Assembly: GCA_947038175.1 (NCBI GenBank)
Contig: CAMQVJ010000020.1
Span: forward strand, 1-38,135
Length of the DNA stretch: 38,135 bases
Origin: an uncultured Desulfovibrio sp.
Lineage (GTDB): Bacteria; Desulfobacterota; Desulfovibrionia; Desulfovibrionales; Desulfovibrionaceae
Direction of reading: 5' to 3'
The notes below the pieces were generated by a model, which was not told the DNA's origin, did no database searches, and worked only from the letters and a program-made list of their open reading frames with translations. This document shows positions 31,468 to 38,135 of this stretch, piece after piece; the stretch's first letter is position 1, and each line of letters opens with the position of its first letter. The position numbers and the translations under genes are program-made.

Positions 31468-32172
31468 CTAATCTTTTTTACAGAAAATACTCTTTATACA
31501 GGTAAAGCATTTAAAAGGTGGTTTAGTTAGTCTCATTTGGTCTCGTAACTTTTGTGAAATATTAGCTTTTTGATAAATTTCAAAAAGGTCTACTAATGCA
31601 TTTCTATGGTTAGTATATGATTCGGCGAGCTCTTTTCTACTTATCTTAGGGATTTGTATTTCAAAACTTTCGTTATTTGGTGTGCGTAGAATTTCATAAG
31701 CTACTCGTTCTCCTACTTTATTTATATCGCTAGTGTGGAGGGAATCAAGAAAGTGTATGGTAATGCAAAACTTATTGAATTGCTGCAATATGCTATTAAT
31801 TATATTTATATCCTGATTAGATAATAAAAATAATAAATCAGTCGTCTCTATTTTTTTCATTAATTGTATGCTCAGTGATCTAAAGGTCTCTGAACACGCT
31901 TCCTGGTCTTCAACATCATGCTTTATTTGTTTGACGTTTAAAAATTGCATGATATCCCCTGTCCACCAAAGGGTCTCGGAGGTTCTTTCTCGTTTTTCCA
32001 TGGGTAAGCAGTAAGATTCTAAGTCAATAAAAGATTTATACACCTCATATCTTTTTTCAAACAAAGCAATTTTGTTTTGCTTAGTAGCTAAATAACACGG
32101 TATCCCTATCGCCACGATTATTGTGAAAATTGATGTACACAGTATCCCATAACTTGCAATAAATTCTTTCAT
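31468..32172 (-). CDS. Membrane-anchored protein with Cys tail, paralogue B
   Basis: 234 residues. Same plan as paralogue A: membrane helix (about 8-28), KQNKIALFEKRYEVY, a divergent helical body and the tail RLTKPPFKCFTCIKSIFCKKD. AAGGGG stands close before ATG 32172. The central 150 residues share little with paralogue A, which points to diversifying selection or domain swapping between conserved ends. It lies 80 bp after the DUF2971 gene. Confidence 0.65.
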   Translation of the reverse strand: MKEFIASYGILCTSIFTIIVAIGIPCYLATKQNKIALFEKRYEVYKSFIDLESYCLPMEKRERTSETLWWTGDIMQFLNVKQIKHDVEDQEACSETFRSLSIQLMKKIETTDLLFLLSNQDINIINSILQQFNKFCITIHFLDSLHTSDINKVGERVAYEILRTPNNESFEIQIPKISRKELAESYTNHRNALVDLFEIYQKANISQKLRDQMRLTKPPFKCFTCIKSIFCKKD

Positions 32173-32252
32173 CTCGCCCCTTACAGCTATTGTTGAGAAC
32201 TATCTAAAAAGTTGATAGCTTATAAATAATATTGCTTGTCAAAAATTACACT

Positions 32253-33140
32253 CTAATAACTTTTATAACTTGCCATTGAATGCTCTATTTTTATTTTATC
32301 TTTATCATAACCATTCATAGTTAGGAACGTTTCAAGTTGAAAAATATCTGTTGTGTTTTGAGGTCCTAGCGTAATGTGCGTGATAGCTTCAATGGGAAAT
32401 TTTATAGGTAAGTATGTTGTAATGCTATTACTTGCCGTTCGTGATTCTATTGAAACACCTTTTAGCTGTGAAAGTGTAGAAGTGTCTTTTTTTACTGAAA
32501 CAACAATCCTAGTTTCTTTTTCTTCTTCAAATGCGGGATTTTTATAAAATGGAGCTAAACTAGAGAGACGAGATTGTACATCGCTAGGATTATTGCCTTC
32601 TGCAGCACATTTCAGTTCAGTATGAACCAACCCTTCTTGCTGTCTTCTGTCATATAGAACCTTTCCTAATTGAAAAAGAGCTATTTGTTTATTTTGAGTA
32701 CTTAGAGTCTCAATAATATCTTTTATTTTTTTTGTATTAAATCCTACAGCAAAGCCTGTTCCTTGATTAGCATACCCTCTCCATTGGCTCAGCATATCCC
32801 TATCACTAGAAAAACATGATAAAAAGGCTAAGTACCTATAAGGGGAGTAACTTTTTATAAATTCCTCCTTTGCAAATGCTGAATGTGTTTTTATATCTTT
32901 ATTTTTATCATAAAAGGATTTAATATATTTTTCAATCCATACCATTTCTTGAGTGTCATTCATGGCATCATAATGACTTGCCCATATTTCTTTATTCTTC
33001 ATCATTGAATGGAATGTATTTATTGAGCAATATTGATATATCGTCTCAATATTGCTCATATTAGTGATTTGGTGATCGCCTAAATGGCGTAGGAGTGGAA
33101 TGATGCTTTCTTCTTGATTGTCATTGGTTTGTGCTATCAT
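32253..33140 (-). CDS. DUF2971 family protein
   Basis: 295 residues. Key features of DUF2971 are present: IYQYCSINTFHSMMKNKEIWASHYDAMNDTQE near the N terminus (about 32-63), FLSCFSSDRDMLSQWRGYANQGTGFAVGF in the centre and FYKNPAFEEEKETRIVV later. The family is common in defence islands and prophages; its biochemical action is not established. Start 33140 follows AGGT; the longer open frame (to 33236) is an out-of-frame reading of the nuclease-gene remnant. Confidence 0.8.
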   Translation of the reverse strand: MIAQTNDNQEESIIPLLRHLGDHQITNMSNIETIYQYCSINTFHSMMKNKEIWASHYDAMNDTQEMVWIEKYIKSFYDKNKDIKTHSAFAKEEFIKSYSPYRYLAFLSCFSSDRDMLSQWRGYANQGTGFAVGFNTKKIKDIIETLSTQNKQIALFQLGKVLYDRRQQEGLVHTELKCAAEGNNPSDVQSRLSSLAPFYKNPAFEEEKETRIVVSVKKDTSTLSQLKGVSIESRTASNSITTYLPIKFPIEAITHITLGPQNTTDIFQLETFLTMNGYDKDKIKIEHSMASYKSY

Positions 33141-33166
33141 AAGTATACCTGTTTCAATAAAGTATT

Positions 33167-33259
33167 TTACTCTTCGATATATTGTTTCACTGCTTCGTGC
33201 AAAGCTTCTGCGTATTGATATATGTCGTCCACGCATTCAATTGTATTTCTGATTTCTTC
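33167..33259 (-). pseudogene. C-terminal remnant of the HsdR-like nuclease gene
   Basis: Thirty codons and a TAA stop (33167-33169) that encode IRNTIECVDDIYQYAEALHE and AVKQYIEE. The same ending is in the intact gene at 34479-35567 (24 of 28 residues equal). It abuts the stop of the two-TM gene and has no start of its own. Confidence 0.82.
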
Positions 33260-34300
33260 CTACTCATCGCCTTTTGATTTTGAATTGAAAATCCCTTGCT
33301 GATTGAATGTTTTTACAAGGTCAATCATATTGCCAAGTTCTTTTTGATTCTCTGTTCTTTTATCAATTGGAGGGGGGAAGAGCACTTTAGCTATTTCAAA
33401 AAGAAGTAGGCTTTTTTGTTCTTCACTAACAGATTCTTCAAATGTCTTAAAGGTGGTCAATGTGGCTGCTAAATGTCTATAGATAAGGTGATTACGTCGA
33501 GCAGCAGAATATCTATGAGAAGTCCAAAGTGCCACTAAAACAAAAACCATAGTCCAAGGGAAGCGTTCAAGCATATTGGTAGGGTTTTCGGTGAAAAAGA
33601 TGCAAAACAGTGAGGACATTGTGAGTAAAACAGCTATCGCAGTAGAAAAAGCGGTAAGAAATAACCACCAATTCTTTGCTGTGTTTTCCTCAGTTGCTAT
33701 ATTGTTATATGTTTTTGAAAAGGACGTTATGCCTTTTTCTGAATACAGGTTCGCAAGTTCTTCCTTGATTTCTACATTTTTATTGTAATGTTTTTTTATG
33801 CTTTCCCAATAATGTTTGGCTCTTCCAACTGTATTATACTCATCCATTTCACGTTCAAAGCTTTGTATACTATCTTGCAGAATAATAGGATTTTCAGGTT
33901 GGGGCCGTTGTGAAGGGATATTGGGGCTTTCGTTCCAACGGTTTATGTTTGTATTGTAGGCAAAAATGAGGGATTCAAAAAGATTAAAGTAAACACTTTC
34001 TTTTGCGTTTTTATAAAAGCTAGCACCTAAAAGTTCAAATTTGCCTAAAAATAATTTGTTTTTAATTACATCGTCTTCTTTATCTATTTCTTTCAATTCT
34101 TTAATATTATTACCATACCTAGCTAACACATTAGAAAGGTTTAGCATCGTTACTTTGGTTAAGTCGATATTAAACGAAGTATCTTTTAAAAAATGATCGC
34201 AAGCGCCTTGGAGCATGTTATTAACGCGTGTAATTTTACTAAACTTGCTATACAATGCTTTAAATTTTTCTGTATTTATCTCTGTGCTATTTTCATCCAT
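33260..34300 (-). CDS. Two-TM membrane protein, possible effector
   Basis: 346 residues. Residues 1-200 are helical and soluble. Two close membrane helices at about 211-236 and 248-262 are followed by RRNHLIYRHLAATLTTFKTFEES and an AKVLFPPP segment. The two adjacent helices with an adjoining helical tail recall membrane effectors of bacterial defence systems such as SLATT-type proteins, but I cannot place it in a named family. GAGGAG precedes the ATG. Its C-terminal coding end is copied twice as remnants to the left. Confidence 0.62.
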   Translation of the reverse strand: MDENSTEINTEKFKALYSKFSKITRVNNMLQGACDHFLKDTSFNIDLTKVTMLNLSNVLARYGNNIKELKEIDKEDDVIKNKLFLGKFELLGASFYKNAKESVYFNLFESLIFAYNTNINRWNESPNIPSQRPQPENPIILQDSIQSFEREMDEYNTVGRAKHYWESIKKHYNKNVEIKEELANLYSEKGITSFSKTYNNIATEENTAKNWWLFLTAFSTAIAVLLTMSSLFCIFFTENPTNMLERFPWTMVFVLVALWTSHRYSAARRNHLIYRHLAATLTTFKTFEESVSEEQKSLLLFEIAKVLFPPPIDKRTENQKELGNMIDLVKTFNQQGIFNSKSKGDE

Positions 34301-34324
34301 ACAAAGGCACTCCTCTTATTTTAT

Positions 34325-34423
34325 CTACGCCACTTCTTCAAAAGCTTTCTTCAAAAATACACAATCGCTTTTGTAGAGCTTGCCATTTGCTTTTAGTCCG
34401 AGTTTTTGCTCGGTTTTTCTTTG
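34325..34423 (-). pseudogene. C-terminal remnant related to the 35615-36214 gene
   Basis: An open minus-strand tail ending ...LKANGKLYKSDCVFLKKAF-EEVA, stop TAG at 34325-34327. It matches the end of the gene at 35615 (DNGELYKKDREMLQEAF-GQTV) in spacing and key residues. It has no start and is interrupted upstream by the terminator. Confidence 0.65.
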
Positions 34424-34427
34424 CTTA

Positions 34428-34466
34428 ACAAAAAGGGTGTCACTTGTAAAAGCACACCCTTTTATT
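34428..34466 (-). terminator. Terminator after the nuclease gene
   Basis: AAAAGGGTGT / ACACCCTTTT, a perfect 10-bp stem with a 13-nt loop. Read on the minus strand it is followed by TTTTTG, and it lies 16 nt beyond the nuclease stop. Confidence 0.75.
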
Positions 34467-34478
34467 CAAGTATTGTCT

Positions 34479-35567
34479 TTATTCTTCGATATATTGTTTC
34501 ACGGTTTCGTGCAAAGCTTCTGCATACTGATAGATGTCGTCTACACATTCAATTTTGTTTTTGGTTTCTTTTTTATCTGCGTCAAAAGTTCCGAGGTATT
34601 TCACCCTATCGGAATTGAAGTGGAAGCGACAAATAGGCTTGCGGTTATTATCATCAAACAAAATCCCGCAATAAGACAGTTGGTCACGCATGACAACTTG
34701 TGATAACGGTACGCTTTGGCGCAGTATGGATTTTACAATCATGAAAGCTTCAATTTCTTCTACTGTGGTTTCTATGGCGGGTGCTTGGCTTTGATTTTCT
34801 GTGTTTGTGCAGTCTTCTATCACTGGCTCGGTAATGGTGGTAGCAGGGCGTGTGATTCCTTGTACTCTCAATATAATCTCTTCATTGAGGTATTGGCTCA
34901 TGGCACTGCGTACTTTTGGTTTGAAATCTTCTAAAACATTTGCCCTAAGTGAGCCTTCCCATATTTTACTGGCAAAAAGGCGAACAAATTCTTCGCTTGG
35001 ACATTCTGCTTCTTTACGTAATATTTGTTTTATTTGACGCACATGCTTTAAATCTTGTGCAGCAGATAAGGCAATGTCAATATTGAAGATGTCGTTTGCA
35101 AGTTTTTTCAATTCTAAAATAAGAACGTCTTCAATATTATCAAAGTCAAAAATCATGAAGGGTTTGTCATCCATGATATTGCTTTTATCTAAGTCAGAAT
35201 AAAATTCATAGCGAATGCCATCGGTGAGGATTGCAAGGCGTGCTGTGGGGGTTGCGTTAAAATATCTTAATAGTTGGTTCGCTTTACTTGCATCAAGTGG
35301 GGTGCCTACTTTTTTTGCCTCAATAAGCATAATTATTTCATTATCACGCTTAACTGCATAATCTACTTTTTCACCCTTTTTAGTGCCAACGTCAGCCGTA
35401 TATTCAAATTGAACAACTCTAGGGTCGGTGGTGTCATAGCCTAATATATGCAAAAAGGGCGTGATAAAACTTGCCTTTGTATTTTCTTCAGTGGTGATAT
35501 GTTCTTTAAGGTCACGCATTTTAGCACTCAAGCCAGTAATTTTATCGGTAAATTCTAATAAGTCCAT
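34479..35567 (-). CDS. Stand-alone HsdR-N type restriction nuclease
   Basis: 362 residues. The N-terminal PD-(D/E)xK domain has KVDYAV (D69) and LIEAKK (E83, K85), with an FITPFLHILGYD block typical of type I restriction R-subunit N-terminal domains; E29 may complete the site. The motor domain of HsdR is absent, and a C-terminal domain (PICRFHFN..KYLGTF..DDIYQYAEAL) follows. No methylase or specificity gene is seen nearby. Such solitary nucleases are frequent phage cargo. AAGGGGA precedes ATG 35567. Confidence 0.8.
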   Translation of the reverse strand: MDLLEFTDKITGLSAKMRDLKEHITTEENTKASFITPFLHILGYDTTDPRVVQFEYTADVGTKKGEKVDYAVKRDNEIIMLIEAKKVGTPLDASKANQLLRYFNATPTARLAILTDGIRYEFYSDLDKSNIMDDKPFMIFDFDNIEDVLILELKKLANDIFNIDIALSAAQDLKHVRQIKQILRKEAECPSEEFVRLFASKIWEGSLRANVLEDFKPKVRSAMSQYLNEEIILRVQGITRPATTITEPVIEDCTNTENQSQAPAIETTVEEIEAFMIVKSILRQSVPLSQVVMRDQLSYCGILFDDNNRKPICRFHFNSDRVKYLGTFDADKKETKNKIECVDDIYQYAEALHETVKQYIEE

Positions 35568-35614
35568 TTTTATTCCCCTTTAAATTTGATTATGGTTGCA
35601 AGTACCGTTTTACT

Positions 35615-36214
35615 TTATACCGTTTGCCCAAAAGCTTCTTGAAGCATTTCACGGTCTTTTTTATAGAGTTCGCCGTTGTCTTTTCTAGTTAGTCTATTCT
35701 TGCTTGGTAGTTCAATATATGAAATTTGAAATTTGCTGTATTTGACTTTGCAAATCCAGTTTTCTGGATTGTCGATATAAAATATATGCATGCTATTCTT
35801 GTCAAGCTGTGTAACGTGCGCAGGGATGGGCTTTTCTAATTCCCGTTCAATATAGGGTTTTACGTCTTTTTCCCATGTGATTACACGTTCTTCGTCTCTT
35901 GTTTTATCTTCAGCAAGCCATTCTCCCAGGGTGATAGTTTTACCCTTATAGGAGAAACGAAACGCAGGGGTATTCTCTTTGATATATCCAAGGATGGCAT
36001 CAAGGTTTTTGGGGGTTTCTTGTTTTGCCCAGTACAAATTATTTATGCTCAAGCCATAACGCTTTTCGTTTTCAACCACATCCATCCAAGGTAATTCTTC
36101 GGGGTCAACTGCTATGACTATATTGTCTGAGCCTATTTTTGTTTTGGCAAGAATATGAGTAGATTCTGAAAAAGTGTATTTCTTTGAAAACAATCCTAAT
36201 ATTTTGCTGAACAT
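35615..36214 (-). CDS. Accessory protein of unknown function
   Basis: 199 residues, no family recognised. The N-terminal half is mixed alpha/beta; the C-terminal part (NWICKVKYSKFQISYIELP, then RLTRKDNGELYKKD) resembles in pattern the WICR-type beta domain at the end of restriction-type nucleases like its neighbour. AAAGGA lies before ATG 36214. A diverged copy of its 3' end exists at 34325. Adjacent to the repressor on the same strand, it may be expressed in the lysogen. Confidence 0.5.
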   Translation of the reverse strand: MFSKILGLFSKKYTFSESTHILAKTKIGSDNIVIAVDPEELPWMDVVENEKRYGLSINNLYWAKQETPKNLDAILGYIKENTPAFRFSYKGKTITLGEWLAEDKTRDEERVITWEKDVKPYIERELEKPIPAHVTQLDKNSMHIFYIDNPENWICKVKYSKFQISYIELPSKNRLTRKDNGELYKKDREMLQEAFGQTV

Positions 36215-36278
36215 AGAAAATCCTTTTTGTAGAAGGTCTATTTTTCTCGAAACCGTAGAATGGTTGCTGATATATCAT

Positions 36279-36647
36279 TTATGCCGTTTGTTCGTGGTTC
36301 TTGTTTGAGTCTTTTGAAATATTGTTTAATAGCTGATCAGTAAGTTTTCTGTTTTGCTGGCGCTCTTGCTTTAGTTCGTTTTCCAGCTCGCCAATTTCTG
36401 CTTTTAATTCGTCAAGCGTAGCATTTGTGGGTTTTGCTTTGGAAAGCATTTCACCCTCGCCAAATATAAACCAATCAAGATTTACATTGAGGTTTGCAAC
36501 AACGCTTTTAATGAATGCAAGGTTTGGTGGTGTGCTGCCTTTCTCATAACTTCGGTAAGTGTTAAGAGCTATGCCGAGTTTGTCGGCAAATTCTTGTTGG
36601 TTTAAGTTTCCTCTAAGAAAACTTATTCTTTCATGGATTGTATTCAT
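36279..36647 (-). CDS. XRE-family phage repressor
   Basis: 122 residues. The N-terminal HTH (ISFLRGNLNQQEFADKLG, then LNTYRSYEKGSTPP) is followed by FIKSVVANLNVNLDWFIFGEG, typical of Cro/CI-type regulators, and a coiled-coil (about 76-105, LDELKAEIGELENELKQERQ) instead of a LexA-like peptidase domain. It thus cannot self-cleave by the LexA route; induction must use another mechanism. It diverges from the cro-like gene across an operator region, so it is the likely prophage repressor. Confidence 0.78.
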   Translation of the reverse strand: MNTIHERISFLRGNLNQQEFADKLGIALNTYRSYEKGSTPPNLAFIKSVVANLNVNLDWFIFGEGEMLSKAKPTNATLDELKAEIGELENELKQERQQNRKLTDQLLNNISKDSNKNHEQTA

Positions 36648-36698
36648 GAAAATAATCCTTTATAATATCAGCGTAATACAAAAATAAAATACGGTATA

Positions 36699-36748
36699 TC
36701 GTGAATAATCACGAAAATCGGTTGACTAATCACGAGAATCGGTATACT
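36699..36748. promoter_or_regulatory. Immunity operator and rightward promoter
   Basis: TCGTGA-N4-TCACGA (36699-36714) is a perfect dyad. TAATCACGARAATCGG is repeated at 36706-36721 and 36727-36742, 21 bp apart. The second copy fills the 15-bp spacer between TTGACT (36722-36727) and TATACT (36743-36748), a rightward promoter for the cro-like gene. Repressor binding there would silence the early genes. The spacer is shorter than optimal. Confidence 0.6.
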
Positions 36749-36844
36749 TAATAATTACCACATAAAAGCATAACTGAAATCACATGGTAAATACTCATTG
36801 AGCATTATCAGTTTTTAGTTAAATTAGCAAGTAGGAGGATTTTT

Positions 36845-37096
36845 ATGAGTGTTACAAGGTTTGGGCGCTTTCGCTCGCATATGGCTTTACATCGGCTTAA
36901 ATGGAAAGATGTATCCAAAATTATTGGCATATCAGTGAATAATTGTTGCATTATTTGCCAAAAAGAGGAGATGAAACAGGGGTATTACGATAAGCTTCTC
37001 AAGTATGGTTTTCCAAAAGAAAGCTTGCCTGAACCAAGAGAAGAAAGTGTTATTCTTATGGCAGATATAATGGATGATATATCAGTTAACAGATAA
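36845..37096 (+). CDS. Cro-like small DNA-binding protein
   Basis: 83 residues. RLKWKDVSKIIGISVNNCCII forms an HTH-like segment. It is the first rightward gene after the operator, with AGGAGG before ATG, which is the position of cro. The rest is charged and helical. The sequence match to HTH families is weak, so the call rests partly on position. Confidence 0.55.
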   Translation: MSVTRFGRFRSHMALHRLKWKDVSKIIGISVNNCCIICQKEEMKQGYYDKLLKYGFPKESLPEPREESVILMADIMDDISVNR

Positions 37097-37124
37097 ATCC
37101 ACGCAATAACTAAGGAGTTTTTAC

Positions 37125-37643
37125 ATGACAATAACATCTATTTTGCATCAAGCGGTGAAGGATTCTGATTTGACGATAAAGGAAATTGCCGTGCGCCTTG
37201 GGAAGCCCTATCACACGCTTATGAGCGAGCTTTCAGGGCAAGAGGGGCATAAGCTTGGAGTTGAATTTCTTTTGCCCATTATGGAGCTTACAAAGTGCAA
37301 CGAGCCTATGAATTATCTCGCCCGTGGGCTTGGTGGCACGTTTATCATGGTGGATGGAGAGGGGACGAGTGAAAATGTGCTTACAAAATCGCTTGTTTCT
37401 TCTGTGAAAGAATTTGGGGAATTTGCAAGCGAATGTGCGAGTAATATTGCGGATGGCATCATCTGCCAGGGGGATATAAAAAGAATCGAGAAAGAAGGGC
37501 AAGAGGCGCTCAATGCCATCATGCAGCTTATGCAACTAGCAAAGGATTTGCATTTAGAACAATATGGGCATTTATACGAAAAAAATCGCCACGGCGGCAA
37601 CCATGGCGATTTCAATCCAAACCAAGAAGGAATGAATCAATAA
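37125..37643 (+). CDS. CII-like phage regulatory protein (CP76 family)
   Basis: 172 residues. IKEIAVRLGKPYHTLMSELSG, then HKLGVEFLLPIMELTK, is the pattern of the phage regulatory CII/CP76 family. These bind DNA as oligomers and activate lysogeny promoters. The middle (90-150) is helical, and the C terminus is His/Asn/Gly-rich. AAGGAG precedes ATG 37125. The stop overlaps the next small gene by one base. Confidence 0.78.
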   Translation: MTITSILHQAVKDSDLTIKEIAVRLGKPYHTLMSELSGQEGHKLGVEFLLPIMELTKCNEPMNYLARGLGGTFIMVDGEGTSENVLTKSLVSSVKEFGEFASECASNIADGIICQGDIKRIEKEGQEALNAIMQLMQLAKDLHLEQYGHLYEKNRHGGNHGDFNPNQEGMNQ

Positions 37644-37798
37644 TGAAAAATCAGCATATCGAAAATGAAGCTAATGTCAAGTCTTGCAATAATGTGCGTG
37701 CAAATATCATGATACAAGGGGTTTATGTGCGTTTTTATGGAACTTGGCAGCAGTTTATGGGGTTGATTCGAGAAAATTATTTTGTAAGGAGCAAGTAA
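37643..37798 (+). CDS. Small phage protein, 51 residues
   Basis: Start overlaps the CII-like stop (TAATG), giving translational coupling. The product MKNQHIENEANVKSCNN... ends ...WQQFMGLIRENYFVRSK and has no recognised family. An AAGGAG inside its end serves the following gene. Its compact place in the early operon supports it as real. Confidence 0.55.
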   Translation: MKNQHIENEANVKSCNNVRANIMIQGVYVRFYGTWQQFMGLIRENYFVRSK

Positions 37799-37799
37799 T

Positions 37800-38135
37800 A
37801 TGAACGATACAAGTACCAGTAAGGGCGTGAAAGCCGATAGCTTTGATATTATTTATAAGCGTATTTTAGCAACGATTAATTGCTCTACTCAGGTTGAGCT
37901 TGCGGAACGTCTTGAAATTTCACAATCAAGTATTTCTGATGCTAAAAGGCGTGAGTCTGTTCCTTCTGATTGGCTTATGAAGCTACATGATAAATTCAAA
38001 TTAAGCATAGACTATTTACGATTTGGTACAGGGTCTATTTATAATTCTACTCATGATAAACCTAATGATGAGGGCGTTTTTGAAAGAAAAGAAGATGCTC
38101 AAGAAAGACTAGATTCTCTGCTCAATCAAAAAACA
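37800..38135 (+). CDS. CI-type repressor, N-terminal part (cut by window edge)
   Basis: 112 codons, open at the right edge. FDIIYKRILATINCSTQVELAERLEISQSSISDAKRRESVPSDWLMKLHDKFKLSIDYLRFG is the bacteriophage CI repressor N-terminal HTH pattern (P2/186-type). AAGGAG stands nine bases before ATG 37800. The peptidase domain, if present, lies past the window. Since it is on the plus strand behind the CII-like gene it may be an anti-repressor partner, a second repressor, or the LexA-like regulator that the leftward repressor lacks. Confidence 0.72.
   Translation, partial: MNDTSTSKGVKADSFDIIYKRILATINCSTQVELAERLEISQSSISDAKRRESVPSDWLMKLHDKFKLSIDYLRFGTGSIYNSTHDKPNDEGVFERKEDAQERLDSLLNQKT

Noticed and set aside
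33141..33236. Longer N terminus for the DUF2971 protein
   Set aside because: The extra 32 codons are an out-of-frame reading of the nuclease-tail remnant; ATG 33140 has a ribosome site and fits the family.

Overview
The window joins a short piece of host chromosome (about 1-2160) to a nearly complete temperate phage genome, or prophage, that runs off the right edge. The host part carries perR, rubrerythrin and a rubredoxin with the unusual C-x4-C first motif. This peroxide-response gene order is known from Desulfovibrio, so the host is most likely an anaerobic, fairly AT-rich member of the Desulfovibrionaceae; this is inferred from gene content and no search was run. A tRNA-Arg(CCU) gene follows at 2084-2160, and phage genes begin about 450 bp after it, so this tRNA is the likely attachment site. 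No integrase is visible. It and the other att site probably lie past 38135.

Layout of the phage. (1) Replication, 2609-6465: an SF3/D5-type helicase and a separate zinc-finger/TOPRIM primase, with an AT-rich iteron-like segment between them (4592-4937) that looks like an origin. (2) Packaging and head, 6462-14385: small and large terminase, a small HTH protein, a self-contained hicA-hicB toxin-antitoxin unit, gpW-like joiner, lambda-type portal, a protease-scaffold-capsid fusion with a likely internal start, and a DUF2190 cement protein. (3) Neck and Mu-like contractile tail, 14401-27325: completion, closure and terminator proteins, sheath, tube, a tail chaperone with a readable -1 frameshift, tape measure, gpN/gpP/gp45/gp46/gp47/gp48 homologues and fibre genes. 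An unexplained structured, repeat-flanked segment separates sheath from tube. The virus is thus a myovirus with a lambda-like head and a Mu-like tail. (4) Lysis, 27374-28939: holin, T7-lysozyme-like amidase and nested Rz/Rz1 spanins.

(5) Accessory region, 28940-36214. Just after the spanins is a small unit with the architecture of a type I toxin-antitoxin system: a promoter, a structured leader, a 23-residue hydrophobic peptide with a strong ribosome site, terminator hairpins, and an opposing consensus promoter whose RNA would be antisense to the 3' part. Then, all on the minus strand, come a membrane HExxH metalloprotease, two paralogous membrane-anchored proteins sharing a cysteine tail, a DUF2971 protein, a two-TM protein, an HsdR-type nuclease and a protein of unknown function. 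Between them lie short remnants that copy the C-terminal ends of genes further upstream in the array. This repeated pattern suggests modular cargo acquisition, probably of anti-phage genes.

(6) Immunity and early control, 36279-38135: a leftward XRE repressor and rightward Cro-like, CII-like and CI-like genes diverging from a repeat-rich operator region. In the integrated form the early control genes lie at the right and the replication genes at the left, next to the tRNA.
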